NCBI GenBank assembly: GCA_011317545.1
Contig: WUJK01000012.1
Location: 571,001-635,000, forward strand
Direction of reading: 5' to 3'
DNA: 64,000 bases
Source: Coniella vitis
Taxonomy: Eukaryota > Ascomycota > Sordariomycetes > Diaporthales > Schizoparmaceae
Position numbers and translations under genes: made by a program. Positions 20,957-31,844 of this stretch are shown here, in pieces. The first letter of the stretch is position 1. The number at the start of each line of letters is the position of its first letter. The notes beneath the pieces are model-generated. The model did not search any database and had not been told where the DNA came from. It saw only the letters and a program-made list of their open reading frames with translations.

Positions 20957-22620
20957 ATGGCTACCTACCAGAACGGCGCAGCTCCTGCGCGAGCCCTCGA
21001 TGACAGCGACGTCGAGGAGGAAGCCCTGGTTGCCGACTACCAGGAGCAGGTCCAGTACGAGGATGGCCTCGAGCTCGAGCAGGTCAGCTCCCTGACCATG
21101 GCCCAGCAGGCCGACGACATCCAGTCCCGCCTCGTTGCCGCCGCTCAACCCCTCGACTTTGCTGCCCCTCTCGAGGTCAAGTTTCAGAGCTACGACTCGT
21201 ACTGCAGCTTGTTCCACTTCATCCTCAACTCTGAGGGCCCAGTCGACCTTGAGCCCCCTTCCGTGAGTTTGGTCCGCCCGTCCGCCCACCCGCTTTCATA
21301 GAGCGGGGACCCGGCGAGTAAGAAAGAACAAAGCAGGGCCTGGGCACAATACTAACATACACCGACGCCATAGTACTACTGGGCCTGGGATGTCATCGAC
21401 GAGTTCATCTACCAGTTCAACACCTTCTCTTCCTACCGCATGCGGCTTGCGCGCCAGGCCAACAACGACGAGGAGATCCAGATCCTGCGCGAGAACCCAA
21501 ACACCTGGGGCTGCTACAGCGTCCTCAACGTCCTCTACTCGCTCATTCAGCGCTCCAACATCACCGAGCAGCTTGCTGCCAGCCGTCGCAATGAGGACCC
21601 CATGGCCGTTGCCGGCGAGTACGGAACCAAGAACCTGTACCGCATGCTGGGCTACTTCTCCATCATTGGTCTGCTGCGCGTCCACACCCTTTTGGGTGAC
21701 TTCAGCCTTGCCCTCAAGACTCTGGACGACATCGAGCTCAACAAAAAGGCCATGTTTGCCAGAGTCATGGCTGCCCACTACTCGACCTATTACTACGTCG
21801 GTTTCTCCTACATGATGATGCGCCGCTACGCCGACGCCATTCGCATGTTCAGCCACATCCTGGTCTACATTTCCCGCACCAAGAACTTCCAAAAGAACGC
21901 CCAGTACGACAACCTGACCAAGGTTAGTAGCAACGTCCCTTGTACAAGCATCCTTATGCAGCATAACTGACTGTAGCGAACAGAAAAACGACCAGATGTA
22001 TGCCCTCATCGCCATTTGCGTCGCCTTCCAGCCTACCCGCCTGGATGACACCATTCACACCGCCCTGCGCGAGAAGTACGGCGACCAGCTTCTCAAGCTG
22101 CAGCGCGGCGGCCCCGAGTCTCTGCCCATTTTCGAGGAGCTTTTCCGCGCCGCCTGCCCCAAGTTTATCTCGCCCGTGCCACCAAACTTTGACGACCCAG
22201 AGTCCAACGTCGACCCCATCGAGCACCATCTGTCTATCTTCATGGATGAGGTCAAGACCAACATGTGGAGCCCTACCGTCAAGTCTTACCTCCGCCTGTA
22301 CACGACCATGGACCTCAAGAAGCTCGCTGGATTCCTCGAGGTGCAGCCTGAGGAGCTCCGTTCGTGGCTGTTGGTCACCAAGCAGCGCACCAAGCAGCTG
22401 CGCTGGAATGAGCGCGCCCTTCTCGAGGGTGACTTGGTCAACGTCAGCGACCTGGACTACGCTATCTCAGGTGTAAGTTGAGGCTCTTCCCAAAAGTAAG
22501 AGCGTGTTCAATCGTGCTTACACTGAAATCTTATAGGACTTGATCCACATCTCGGAAGCAAAGGTTGGCCGGAAGCTGGTCGATTGGTACCTGCGCAACC
22601 TGAGCCGCACCTACGTTTGA
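20957..22620 (+). CDS. Eukaryotic translation initiation factor 3 subunit L
   Basis: Four exons: 20957-21262, 21374-21922, 21984-22472 and 22537-22620. All junctions keep frame and give 475 aa. Introns are 111, 61 and 64 nt, with GTGAGT, GTTAGT and GTAAGT donors. The protein matches eIF3l: an acidic N-terminus (DDSDVEEEALVADYQEQ), the block YYWAWDVIDEFIYQFNTF, helical repeats (NTWGCYSVLNVLYSLIQRSN; LLRVHTLLGDFSLALKTLDD) and a C-terminal PCI-type region with KSYLRLYTTMDLKKLAGFL and KQLRWNERALLEG. It is a component of the eIF3 complex, which organises the 43S pre-initiation complex on the 40S subunit. A GTG 18 nt upstream opens the same frame, but the ATG at 20957 in an AACATGGCT context is the likely start. 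Confidence 0.95.
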
Positions 22621-25600
22621 ACTGTTTGGCGGACCGATATTCTACAGTTTCCATTAAGATGACTGCTATATGAAGTAGCCGCTGCTATATGGGTTGTCTA
22701 GCGGGCTCGAATTCTAAGCGGTTACAAAAGCAGAAAAGGTTACTTCATTGCACGGGCGTTTTTCGGTATCCGGGGATTGTCAATTCTGGGTTTCTGCCTG
22801 ATCGGATGGACGGATTCAGATCTCATGACGAATTAGAATAACGAAGAGGGAATTGAAAGAGCAAAGTAGGAAAAAGCTACGACAAGGCAAAGCCAGAAGG
22901 GCAGCGGAACGACTTGAGAGAAAGATCCTGCCAGTGTCGCTCGCTGCCCGGGGATCACTACGCTTTGCCAGGAACTACGGGCAAGATGCATACTTCTGGA
23001 GCAATGCAGAGTGAATGGGTGTATGAAAGCCATGGCGCCTCGCTCGCAGTGAGGCTGGGCCCGGGCCGCTTCTAGCCGCACGAAATACTAGCACCGAGGT
23101 CAAAAGAAATCAGAATGATAAAAGGAAAAAAAAGTAAAAACCACAATGTGCCCATTTGCCTGTCCTTGGGATCTTTTCGCAACACGGTGACGTAACCGGA
23201 ATTCAATGTATTGGTGGTTTGTTGCAGCATGACTAGACCCTTGTTTTTCTGTCTTGACCGGGTTTGCTTGGAGCATCGTGATATAGGACGCGTGGACTGC
23301 AGTGTATCCTTGGCACACGAAACAAGTCTTCTTAGCCAATACCTGGATGCTACTTTGGCTTGTAGACGGACAGTATCTGACGGCTGTATATGAGGAAGAG
23401 AAATATCTGGAGAGTATATACTTCTTGCACGCTTGAAAGGGTATATAGGAGGTAAGTGGTGCAACGTCCTCGCGCAGTGATATGAATCGTACCAAGCTAT
23501 GGTCGCAATAGAGAGAGAGGATCTATGTAAACGCTTGCTGCCTACCAGAGTATGTATCACATATTGCTCCTTATTAGCACGTCTACGGTAAGTAACGGTT
23601 ACCGCGCTTGAACCTCGGCTGACTCTGTAATAGATGCATTTATCAGATTTCTTTTCATCTTATACGCGACTAGTAGTCGCGTATGTTTCCTTTCAATGAC
23701 TTCGATAGTTGATCGTAGCCGTCAACGACCACGGTATGCACCGAGGCAACCTGCAAGTTACCATTGTTTGCTTGGTTGCTTGCCTCTCCAAACCGAGCAG
23801 TATCGCGACCCGCGAGCCGCCATTGCTCTGCAGTATATCTGGACAGCTGCATTCTCGATACATGGTTTATCTTGGCCATTCTCTGTGATTCCGCACGCAT
23901 GCTTGCATAATGCCAAGCTACTTACTTGCAAGGTAGGAAGCATATGAGATGTTCTGTGCAGCAAGGTGTGCCGCTACGCCGCACGTCAACTGTCTGGGCG
24001 GTGGAGTGAGTAATTAGCTGAGGCCTCCAATCCTTGAATACGAATTTGGAAGCGTGGTGGTTGTTGTTGTTTATCTTTGCAAAAGAGTGCTACTATGTAT
24101 ATGTTCTCGTGCCGGGTTTTTTGGTGGCTGAAATGCCTTCATCGGATGCCAACAGCGCAAAAGCACAAAGTATATGATCACCGTGTAGTGATCGGCGTTG
24201 CACGACCTACCACCAACCGAGAAGGATGAAGTTGGGCTCTTCTACCGTGTACTTCTGTTATTGCTGCTTCTCAAGAATATATCCCCTCCCTGCCACCACG
24301 AAACTTTCGACTGGCTATCGATGTGTCAAAAAGCATAGCGTCCCGGCCCCCCGCAAACCGATGGGTCGTCAGGCTGTCTGCCGGAGTATGTATCCTCTGA
24401 TATGCAGGCAAACTTCTTGGCAGCTGTACGAATCCTATTCCATCCTCACTTGACAAAACGGTGAGAGTTGAGCACTCCACCTATCCAACGAAGTGAAGAG
24501 GGAATTCTCGCTGAAAAAGTCAACGACTTCTTGAAGAAGTTGTTCTTGGCCGGCCATCAGTCGGTCTTACAAGGGACATTATATGAGGTATGAATGACAT
24601 AGCACAATGGTAAGCCAGACTTGCTTTTGATTGGTTCCGGCAGCCGGCTCACTTGTGCATGCAAAGTATATAATAGCAAACATCTGTACGTCGACCAATG
24701 CGGAGGTTCGAGGCTCCCGCCGAACGGGCGTATCGGTCCCCTTCAAACATTGGACGCATGTCGGGAGCCGTGGAGTGACCGGGGGGTGGGGGGAGGGTTG
24801 ACAAACACCAACACGCGCATTCACACGAAGATATGGTGACGATCTCCCCTTTCCGCCACACCGGTGTGGTCAAGGGCACTCCCCAGTCTACTTTTCCCTG
24901 AGCGTGTGTCTTATCACTTTTGGGCTTGTTCTTTCTTCGATATTTTAGGTGGGGGGGGCCATCAACAGGCCACAGCCTGGGCAACGGTGAGAGGATCTTT
25001 TGGCATGGCTGATGCTGACCATGATGATCCACAAGCATTTCATGTGGTAGATTGCTTTCCAGGACGTTGATAAGCTTGCATTCAGCAGTACCTGGGTACT
25101 CTGGTACTCTACAAATCTTCCCGTCAGGCCCAAACAACAGTACCAACAGTATCAGACCCTCGGGAGCCAAGACAGCCAAGACATGTGCTGTGGACTTTGT
25201 GCGCTGGAAGGGCAATCCAGATATCCGGCTCCCAGCCCAGCGCGGAGGTTTTTCTGTCTTGGCTGTGCTAGGGCAGGCTGGGCAGCTGGGGATGGGCCTC
25301 GTGCTCAAGCTGCTTAGCCGTCCTTGGTGAAGAAAAAGAAGACGGTGAATGAGACACGCGAGGACACGGTCTCCTATAAGAGCTGGTGGAGTGAGCCTTG
25401 AGGGTTGAATGCTACATGTCCAGACCTGTTCTTTTGTTTCCCCAACACGTGGTTAGAAAGATCCGTTGGTTTCCTCAAGGGTCTTTGCTCTAACCAGCTA
25501 TTTCATCAACAAGTCAAGCCTGCATATTCTAGCTGCTGTGTTGACATGTGTCATTCACCGTGAGTTGGGGCCGTTCCTTTTCAAGCCACGTAAAGTGCAC

Positions 25601-26763
25601 AAGGTTTCTTGGCATGATGTTGTTCAAGCAGCAGAGGTAAGGACCATATCTTGGAAATTTGGAGATGACTCCCGATGTCTGTTTGTTCTGGGAACTAGCA
25701 GACACTATGGGTGAGCTATGGGTGAACCATGGGTGAACCACAGTGACCACTCTGCTACTGTGTATTAGTAGCAGAGCCTGTACATAGCAGGCTGTACTTG
25801 GCAATAGAAGCTTTGAGGCTTTCAGCAGGTCTAGGGTGCTGGGGGTTAGGCCAGAGCGGCAGTGCATGGGCTACTGGCTTCCAAGACCTGCCCAGACCGA
25901 CTAGGGCCAATGGCTGGCAAAGTGGACCACGTCACAAGCACGGGGTTTTCCAGGTACCCAAGTACCCATGTGAATGTCCGCAATGGCTTTCAAAGGTCCA
26001 TCAAAGTAAATCAGATCATTCATATGCCTTTCGGATGGCCTGCTCTATGGCTGTGCCATTTTCTCGTTGCTTTCACTCACATTGACAGATTCAATCAGAA
26101 TTTTGGCTACCCTACAGACCCTTCAGAAAGTATAGGAGCCTACTGCACCTAGTACCTGAGGACCTCTATCGTGCTAGCAGCAACCTTCCTTCCGTTTCCC
26201 TCTGCGACAGCTCCAGCCACGCTTGGCATCATTACATCACCAAATGGCCTGCCTGCCTGCTGGATAAGGCGCCACAAGTCCCAGCAAAGGCTTCACCTTA
26301 CCTCGCTTCTAGGTGTGGCTGTCGACGAGAGACAAACAAGCAGGAGCATCAGACTTCCAAAGAAAGAGGGTCTGCTCGCCGCCAAGAGTGCTCTAGGGGA
26401 GAGCAGGGCCACCCAGTTGATTACAGGGGAGTGGCCATTGGCCCCAGCACACCCAAAAACTACATATTGGACCTACTTGCTCTTTGCTCTTCTTGCTTCT
26501 TTTGCCCGAGTCTGATGGGTGCGCAGTCCCGTACTCTCTCCTCACCCCCTTCCACCGTTCTTGCCGCTGCTCCGTCTGCTCCTGTCGCTGCCGTGGTTCT
26601 TGAGTTAAAGCGCGAGTACGGCGGCAGCTCTTCCATCTGCGAGCAATCCACGTCCACTGCGACCTGCAACAACACCACCGCCGCTACCGCGATTCGGTCG
26701 CCGCCAAGAGCCACCACCGTATGCATATCGGCACCCGCCGACCTGCTCTTCTGCTCGCCCCTC
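22621..26763. other. 4.1-kb gene-free region
   Basis: No recognisable gene on either strand. Frames up to about 219 codons exist but show no domain, biased composition or splice logic. Landmarks are a 23-bp near-perfect palindrome at 23662-23684, an ACTATGTA motif at 24092, and a GGGTGA(A/G)CTATG-like triple repeat at about 25697-25742. The last few hundred bases are likely the leader of the USP gene. An upstream in-frame ATG at 26515 could extend that protein by 83 residues. Confidence 0.5.
23662..23684. repeat. 23-bp near-perfect palindrome
   Basis: Two 11-nt arms, ATACGCGACTA and TAGTCGCGTAT, are exact reverse complements around a single central G. Confidence 0.85.
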
Positions 26764-29700
26764 ATGGAGGCGACCAAGAACCTAGCCCAACGCTTGCGAC
26801 ACCGCGCCTCCCTGCGCAGAACCAACAAGAAGACGGGGCGGTCAGCTGCCTTCGTCGATGACAAGCAGCCCCTCGAAACGGACGACCCCGAGCGACGCGA
26901 GAGCAACACAAGCACCACAAGCAATCCAGCCACGCTCAGTGATGTTCCGGCCGTCGTCACGCCCTTTGACGACCCACTAACGACCCCGGCGGTGGCTCCA
27001 CCAGCCCCGAGTCCCGGCGGCTCTGATGTGTCGCCCACCACAGCCCAGCCGCCCAAGCTGGCCATCAACGGCGCCGCCCTCGCGTCCGCATCCTCTCTTA
27101 GCCCTGCGAAAAGCCCTACCGGCGGATACTTTGACAATGCGCCATCGCCCAGGATCACTTTCGCAGTGCCTAGCGAGTTGCAAGATAGACAGGCTTCGGA
27201 GCGTGCTTCCGCTTTCCCAAACCTTGAGTCGGCCGTGTCTAGCACGTCGCAGTCTTCAAGTGCGACATCGCAAGAGTCGAATGAGGACGAAGTGACCGCA
27301 TTGAGACGGATAAGCACGGGCGGTAGGTTGCAACAGTCTCAATTGGATGATACCCATTCCAGTTCCTCTCTTTGGTCCATCATCGTGGCTAACAGTGTCG
27401 TTTTGTGCAGGCCAGAGCAGGTCATCGTTCAATTCTCGACACCGAAACTCGTCGACATCGATAGCTTCGAGGTACGTTCGTCCTTATAGTAATCGTGCGC
27501 TGCTGCCATTCTTTGCTCTTCTGAACAGGTCTTTTTGATGTGTTGCGCAACAAAAAGTATGCAGACCCCTCAATCGAGTGGTTGGAGGTGCTGCTGCAAG
27601 CGATACAAGATATTGCACAAGGGAGTGGTACCAGAGTACATGTACGCCCAAGGCCAGGACAACCGCAAGTGGAGGCGCCCTGCGAAACCCGCTCGTTACG
27701 CATCGTCTGCTCGCATATGGCTCAGCACAATACCTACAAAACATTATTCCGAAACATGCAAGTCGCTGGCTGGCTGGCTGGCTTGTTTGTTCAGCTTGTT
27801 TTGGTTTTTCCTCATGGTGGTCAAAGGGACCAGCATTCTCTTTGCTCGAGCTTTTCCACAACCACAACCACGCCGCCTGTGGAGCCTACGCAGACCCTTC
27901 GTCCCTCCCTGGCTTGTGATCCATTCACGACGTTCGGCTCCATCCAGCCAGATCTGCAGTGTCCTGCAACTGCGCACTGCACAATGCACACCATCAGCCC
28001 CTTGGTCCCCCATCTTCGAGGCCTGGACTCTCTACACCTCGGAGCTCAACCATTCCTTGCCTCCCTTTCTTCCCCGCTGTCTCCCACCCTCCTCGGCAAC
28101 GATCGGTAGTTTCTGCACCCCGCTTTTGCACCTTCTGGAGAGCTCCGTTCGCGTGCCTCTGACGGTCCTAGACAGTCCAGCCGGTACACTAGGGGCGTGG
28201 ACAGGATCCACTTGGCTGCGAGTCTATCAGAACACTGCTGCTCTGGCGGTGGCAGCCAAGCTTGGCTTGCTGTACATTGCCAAAAAAGGTTGCTGTCGTT
28301 GTTGTTGCTCCCTCTTGCATGTCGGACATGAGCCTCATCTGCTTGCGCGACACACGCGCGCTCACCCCAAGACAACCAGCCCCTCTTTTTCCCCGACCCA
28401 ATTTCCAGCAGGGCTCTTTGTGAGGCCCAAGGCCATAGCCTGAACACCGCCATTCGCGCCTGGTACGTACCCAAACGTGTCTTGCCCAAAAAAGCAGCCT
28501 GACAGGATCCAACCCACAAGAAAACCGGGCCTGACAAGGCTCTGTGGAGTCATTGCTTCCCCATTAGCTCACACGCGTAGTTTGCTGCTGCTACTGCTCT
28601 ACTCTCCCGTAGCAAATCTTCCCATCCTCACCATCTTTACTTTGCGCTCACTTTGCTTTGCTTCTCCGCAGTGTTATCATAGGACCTAGTGCCTGTGGAA
28701 ATTTGTTTGCTCTCAATCATACACGTCGGTGCAGTCCACGTTGCGCAGCCTTTGATTGCATTGTCCCTGTCTTGTCACACGAGCGGTCATTCCTTGGCAA
28801 AACCTTATGCAATCTTGTCGCGCGCGTCCAACATCACCACTGGTGTTACCGCTACAAGACACATTTCATTCGCAAAAATGGCATTGCTGACGGGAGATGA
28901 TCCTCGCAGACGCCAGAAGCATGTCGCCTTTACCAACGTCAACCTCGGCGAGCCAACCAAATTCAACTTTCCGTCGCATACGCTATTCGTCAAGCATCCT
29001 GCCTACACCACGAATCGGCGGTCGCGTACGTTCATGGTAGGCATAGATGACCACCAGTATTCAGACGAAGCCTTGCAATGGCTATTCGACAAATTTGTCG
29101 ACGACGGTGACGAGATTGTCTGTGTGCGCGTGGTGGAGCGAGACGTGCGACTGTACGAAACTGAAAAGCGATTGCATGACTTGAAGAAGGAGGCTTCGGC
29201 AGAAGTCAATAGGATAAAAGCCAAGATTGGCGACAACAAAGTCGTTAGGATCATTCTTGAATATGCCGTGGGCAAATTACACTCAACCTTTCAACGCCTG
29301 GTATGTATTTGTTAGCTTCTTCTCAACTTGTGACCTCTTGTGGCGCATGTGTTGCTTATGTGGTTGATTGATTAACCCGTTGTGCGCTGCAGATACAACT
29401 CCACCAACCTTCCATGCTCATTGTCGGCACGAGGGGCCGAACACTCGGCGGCTTCCAAGGCCTTGTGGCCTCTCGAAATTCCTTTTCCAAGTATTGCCTA
29501 CAATACTCGCCGGTACCAGTGGTTGTCGTCCGACCCGATGAGAAGCGACAAAAGAAGAAGGATAAACGCGACAACGATCCCGAGAAGCAAAGTTACCGCC
29601 AGATGCTACAATCGAGCCAAGGCATCCATGAGGCCAACAACGAGGACGCCAGCGCTTGGGAAGTTGAGTCCAAGATATCGGCAGACGAGGAAGCGGGTAA

Positions 29701-30175
29701 GGTCGCCAAGGCATTGGGTCTCCCAGCCAAGTTCTACCCGACACTCAAACCGTACAAGCCGCAGCGCACAAAGAGCACCCTTTCGGTGATATCGACACTG
29801 AGCACCGAGCCCGAACCAGGACGGCTGGTGGCGGACACCGTGGCCACTCCGACAGCTAGCGCAGCCAATAGCGAGGATGAAGGTGAGGGCAGCGGCGAAG
29901 AAGAAGACGAGGGCGAGGGCGAGGGCGAGGGTGAATTCGAGGTGACTAGCGGAGCCACGCTTTTACAGGCAGCGCAAAATAAGGAGTTGAAGGCACAGCT
30001 ACAGGCCCAAGAAGAGGAAAAGAAGAAGAAGGACCGCTTGCATGCGATGGAAGTAGGCGAAGGCGCAGCGTTGCTCAAAAAGGTGGGTTCAGACGAGGAA
30101 GAGGCAGACGAAGATGAGGACGACGATGAAGACCAGGAGGACGGAGGGGGGGCCGTCAAAGTGTCATCAACGTAG
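26764..30175 (+). CDS. Universal stress protein (USP) family protein, fungal long form
   Basis: My model has exons 26764-27322, 27411-27471, 28910-29300 and 29393-30175, giving about 597 aa. The first part is a disordered Ser/Thr/Pro-rich region starting MEATKNLAQRLRHRASLRR; exon 2 adds an Arg/Ser run (GQSRSSFNSRHRNSS). The USP alpha/beta domain covers about residues 245-385, with the opening strand FMVGIDDHQYSDEALQWLF and the nucleotide-site segment VGTRGRTLGGFQGL followed by SVPVVVV-like strand PVPVVVVRP. The consensus Gly of G-2x-G-9x-G is not conserved, so ATP binding is uncertain. The tail (about 500-597) is Lys- and Glu-rich and highly acidic. Intron 2 is 1438 nt, very long for this window. 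An ATG at 28878 opens the same frame just before exon 3 and could start a short isoform. The N-terminal start is the least certain part; 26515 is an alternative. Confidence 0.82.
27472..28909 (+). other. Long intron of the USP gene, possible internal promoter
   Basis: Donor GTACGT at 27472 and acceptor CTCGCAG ending at 28909 join in frame (AG|A). The other introns in this window are about 58-131 nt. The region has open frames in several phases but no domain. An ATG in AAAAATGG context at 28878 reads in frame into exon 3 (MALLTGDDPRRRQK), so the interval may also serve as promoter and leader for a shorter transcript. Confidence 0.55.
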
Positions 30176-31844
30176 TTCGTATGACCTCGGGTGGCTGAGA
30201 GGATCGCTTTGATGGTTGTATTTTTCCGACGGACATCGGCTTGCATTCTGGCCTGGGCGGATTCATCACATTTGAGAGAGTGGCTGTTCTTGGGGACACC
30301 AGGAAGCCCTCTCAAGCGCAGCTTGATTTGGAGTTTACAGGACAGGGCCATGGCTCAAGATGGGCAAAAGAGGGGGCTCCAGGTTTTTACAGAGCAGTGG
30401 AATAGGTCGCAAAACCAGCGATTTGAAGTGGGTATCTACATCAACAGCGACGTGGTTGGGCGGTTGGGCGGTTGGGCTATATCATGTGGTTGTGAGATGC
30501 TCTAAAGGATAAAAAACCCCTGGAAGCACATCGTTCCTCTTGCAGGACGCCATTGCTTTCTAGATGGGAGGTGATGGTTTTGCTTGGTCGATGGTAAAAG
30601 AGAAGACCAGTGAGAGCGGTTGGATGTGAGTAGAGGTTTTGCTTTTTTGAAAGAAAATACCCCAATAGGCCGTAATGGATAAGTACTGTGTATACACTAC
30701 CAAGGCTTGAACGTGCTATTCTAATCCTTCAATGCAAGAGAATGAAGAATGGATAGCTTTTGTCTATGAACCTGGAAGTGATAATGAATATCAAAATCAA
30801 TCAAACTCGTGGGCGCATGGTTATGGCATGGACATTTATATTTATAGAGCCTCGAGTGGGCAATCTACGGGCGCTGATACAAGGCTAGCAGGGCACTGCT
30901 GCACCTGCCAAACCGGCGCTGTTGCGCCGAGGTTACCGGCCTAGACCTAGTAAGATACAGTCCTATACTATGTAGTGCAGTCATGACAGAATACCTAGGT
31001 ACACACCACATAGTACTACCATAGAATGTAGACGGAAGATGCAGGCTCCGTGGGGCTTTGGGGGCAATTGAGTGGGGCGGGAATGTGCCCTGGAGGCTGC
31101 TGGCTGGCTTTGGCTGGCGTTGGCCGGCCGGTGGGGGGAAGCTTTCGTGGAGGGGGTACGTAACCAGGTGCCCAGGTGCCCTATCGACTGGGGCCCCCGG
31201 GATTCACTGGGCGCTAGACGTCTTTTTGGAACCATCGTTTCCATTGCCGAGTCCGGCTTGCGTGCTGCGGTTGCTGTTTGGGACGACACTTGTGGAATTT
31301 GTTTCCCGCATTTCTCACTGTTTCCTTTTCCACTCCATTATTCCTGGCACGTCTTGTCTGTTTCCACCCTTTTCGCTTTCACTACAGTTCTAGTACTCAA
31401 CCAGCAACGTCTGACTTGACTGTAGTTTATTACGCTTTCATTTTACCGAGAAAGTACGGTCATCAACAAGGAACGACTGTAAAAAAAGAAAAAAAAAAAA
31501 GGCCATTTTCAGCCATGACTTTGCAGTAATCCGCGGGGGAAAGCAAAGAGCAAGAAGCAGAGGTCATTCTCGCAACAACCCCGCGCACTGCTTCCTCGCC
31601 TCCCTATTCGTTCGCTATCTGCGTCTCTTTATTCACTGCTGCGAACAAGGAGAAAACGGGGGGCAAAGATCACCGTGCAATGCGCCACAAATTCTCGAAA
31701 CGACCCCCGCCTCAGGCAGACCCGACAAGCACCCCAAAGCCATCCGAGTCCCTACACGAACGATCGATTCACTCGACAAGGCGATAGACGACGGCAGCAA
31801 CGACCAAATTCCTTTCCCTCTCCGGAGCACAAGCCAACTATCCA
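30176..31844. other. Gene-free spacer before GPHR gene
   Basis: No gene is supported. It contains the USP 3' UTR on the left and the promoter of the GPHR-like gene on the right. An ACTATGTA motif lies at 30967 and a TACCTAGGTA palindrome at 30992-31001. The stretch 31480-31500 is A-rich. Confidence 0.5.

Noticed and set aside
24649..25308. 219-codon minus-strand frame
   Set aside because: No domain, odd composition, and no sign of a conserved core; kept as gene-free.
26460..27317. 285-codon frame antisense to USP exon 1
   Set aside because: Overlaps the disordered coding exon and has no recognisable features.
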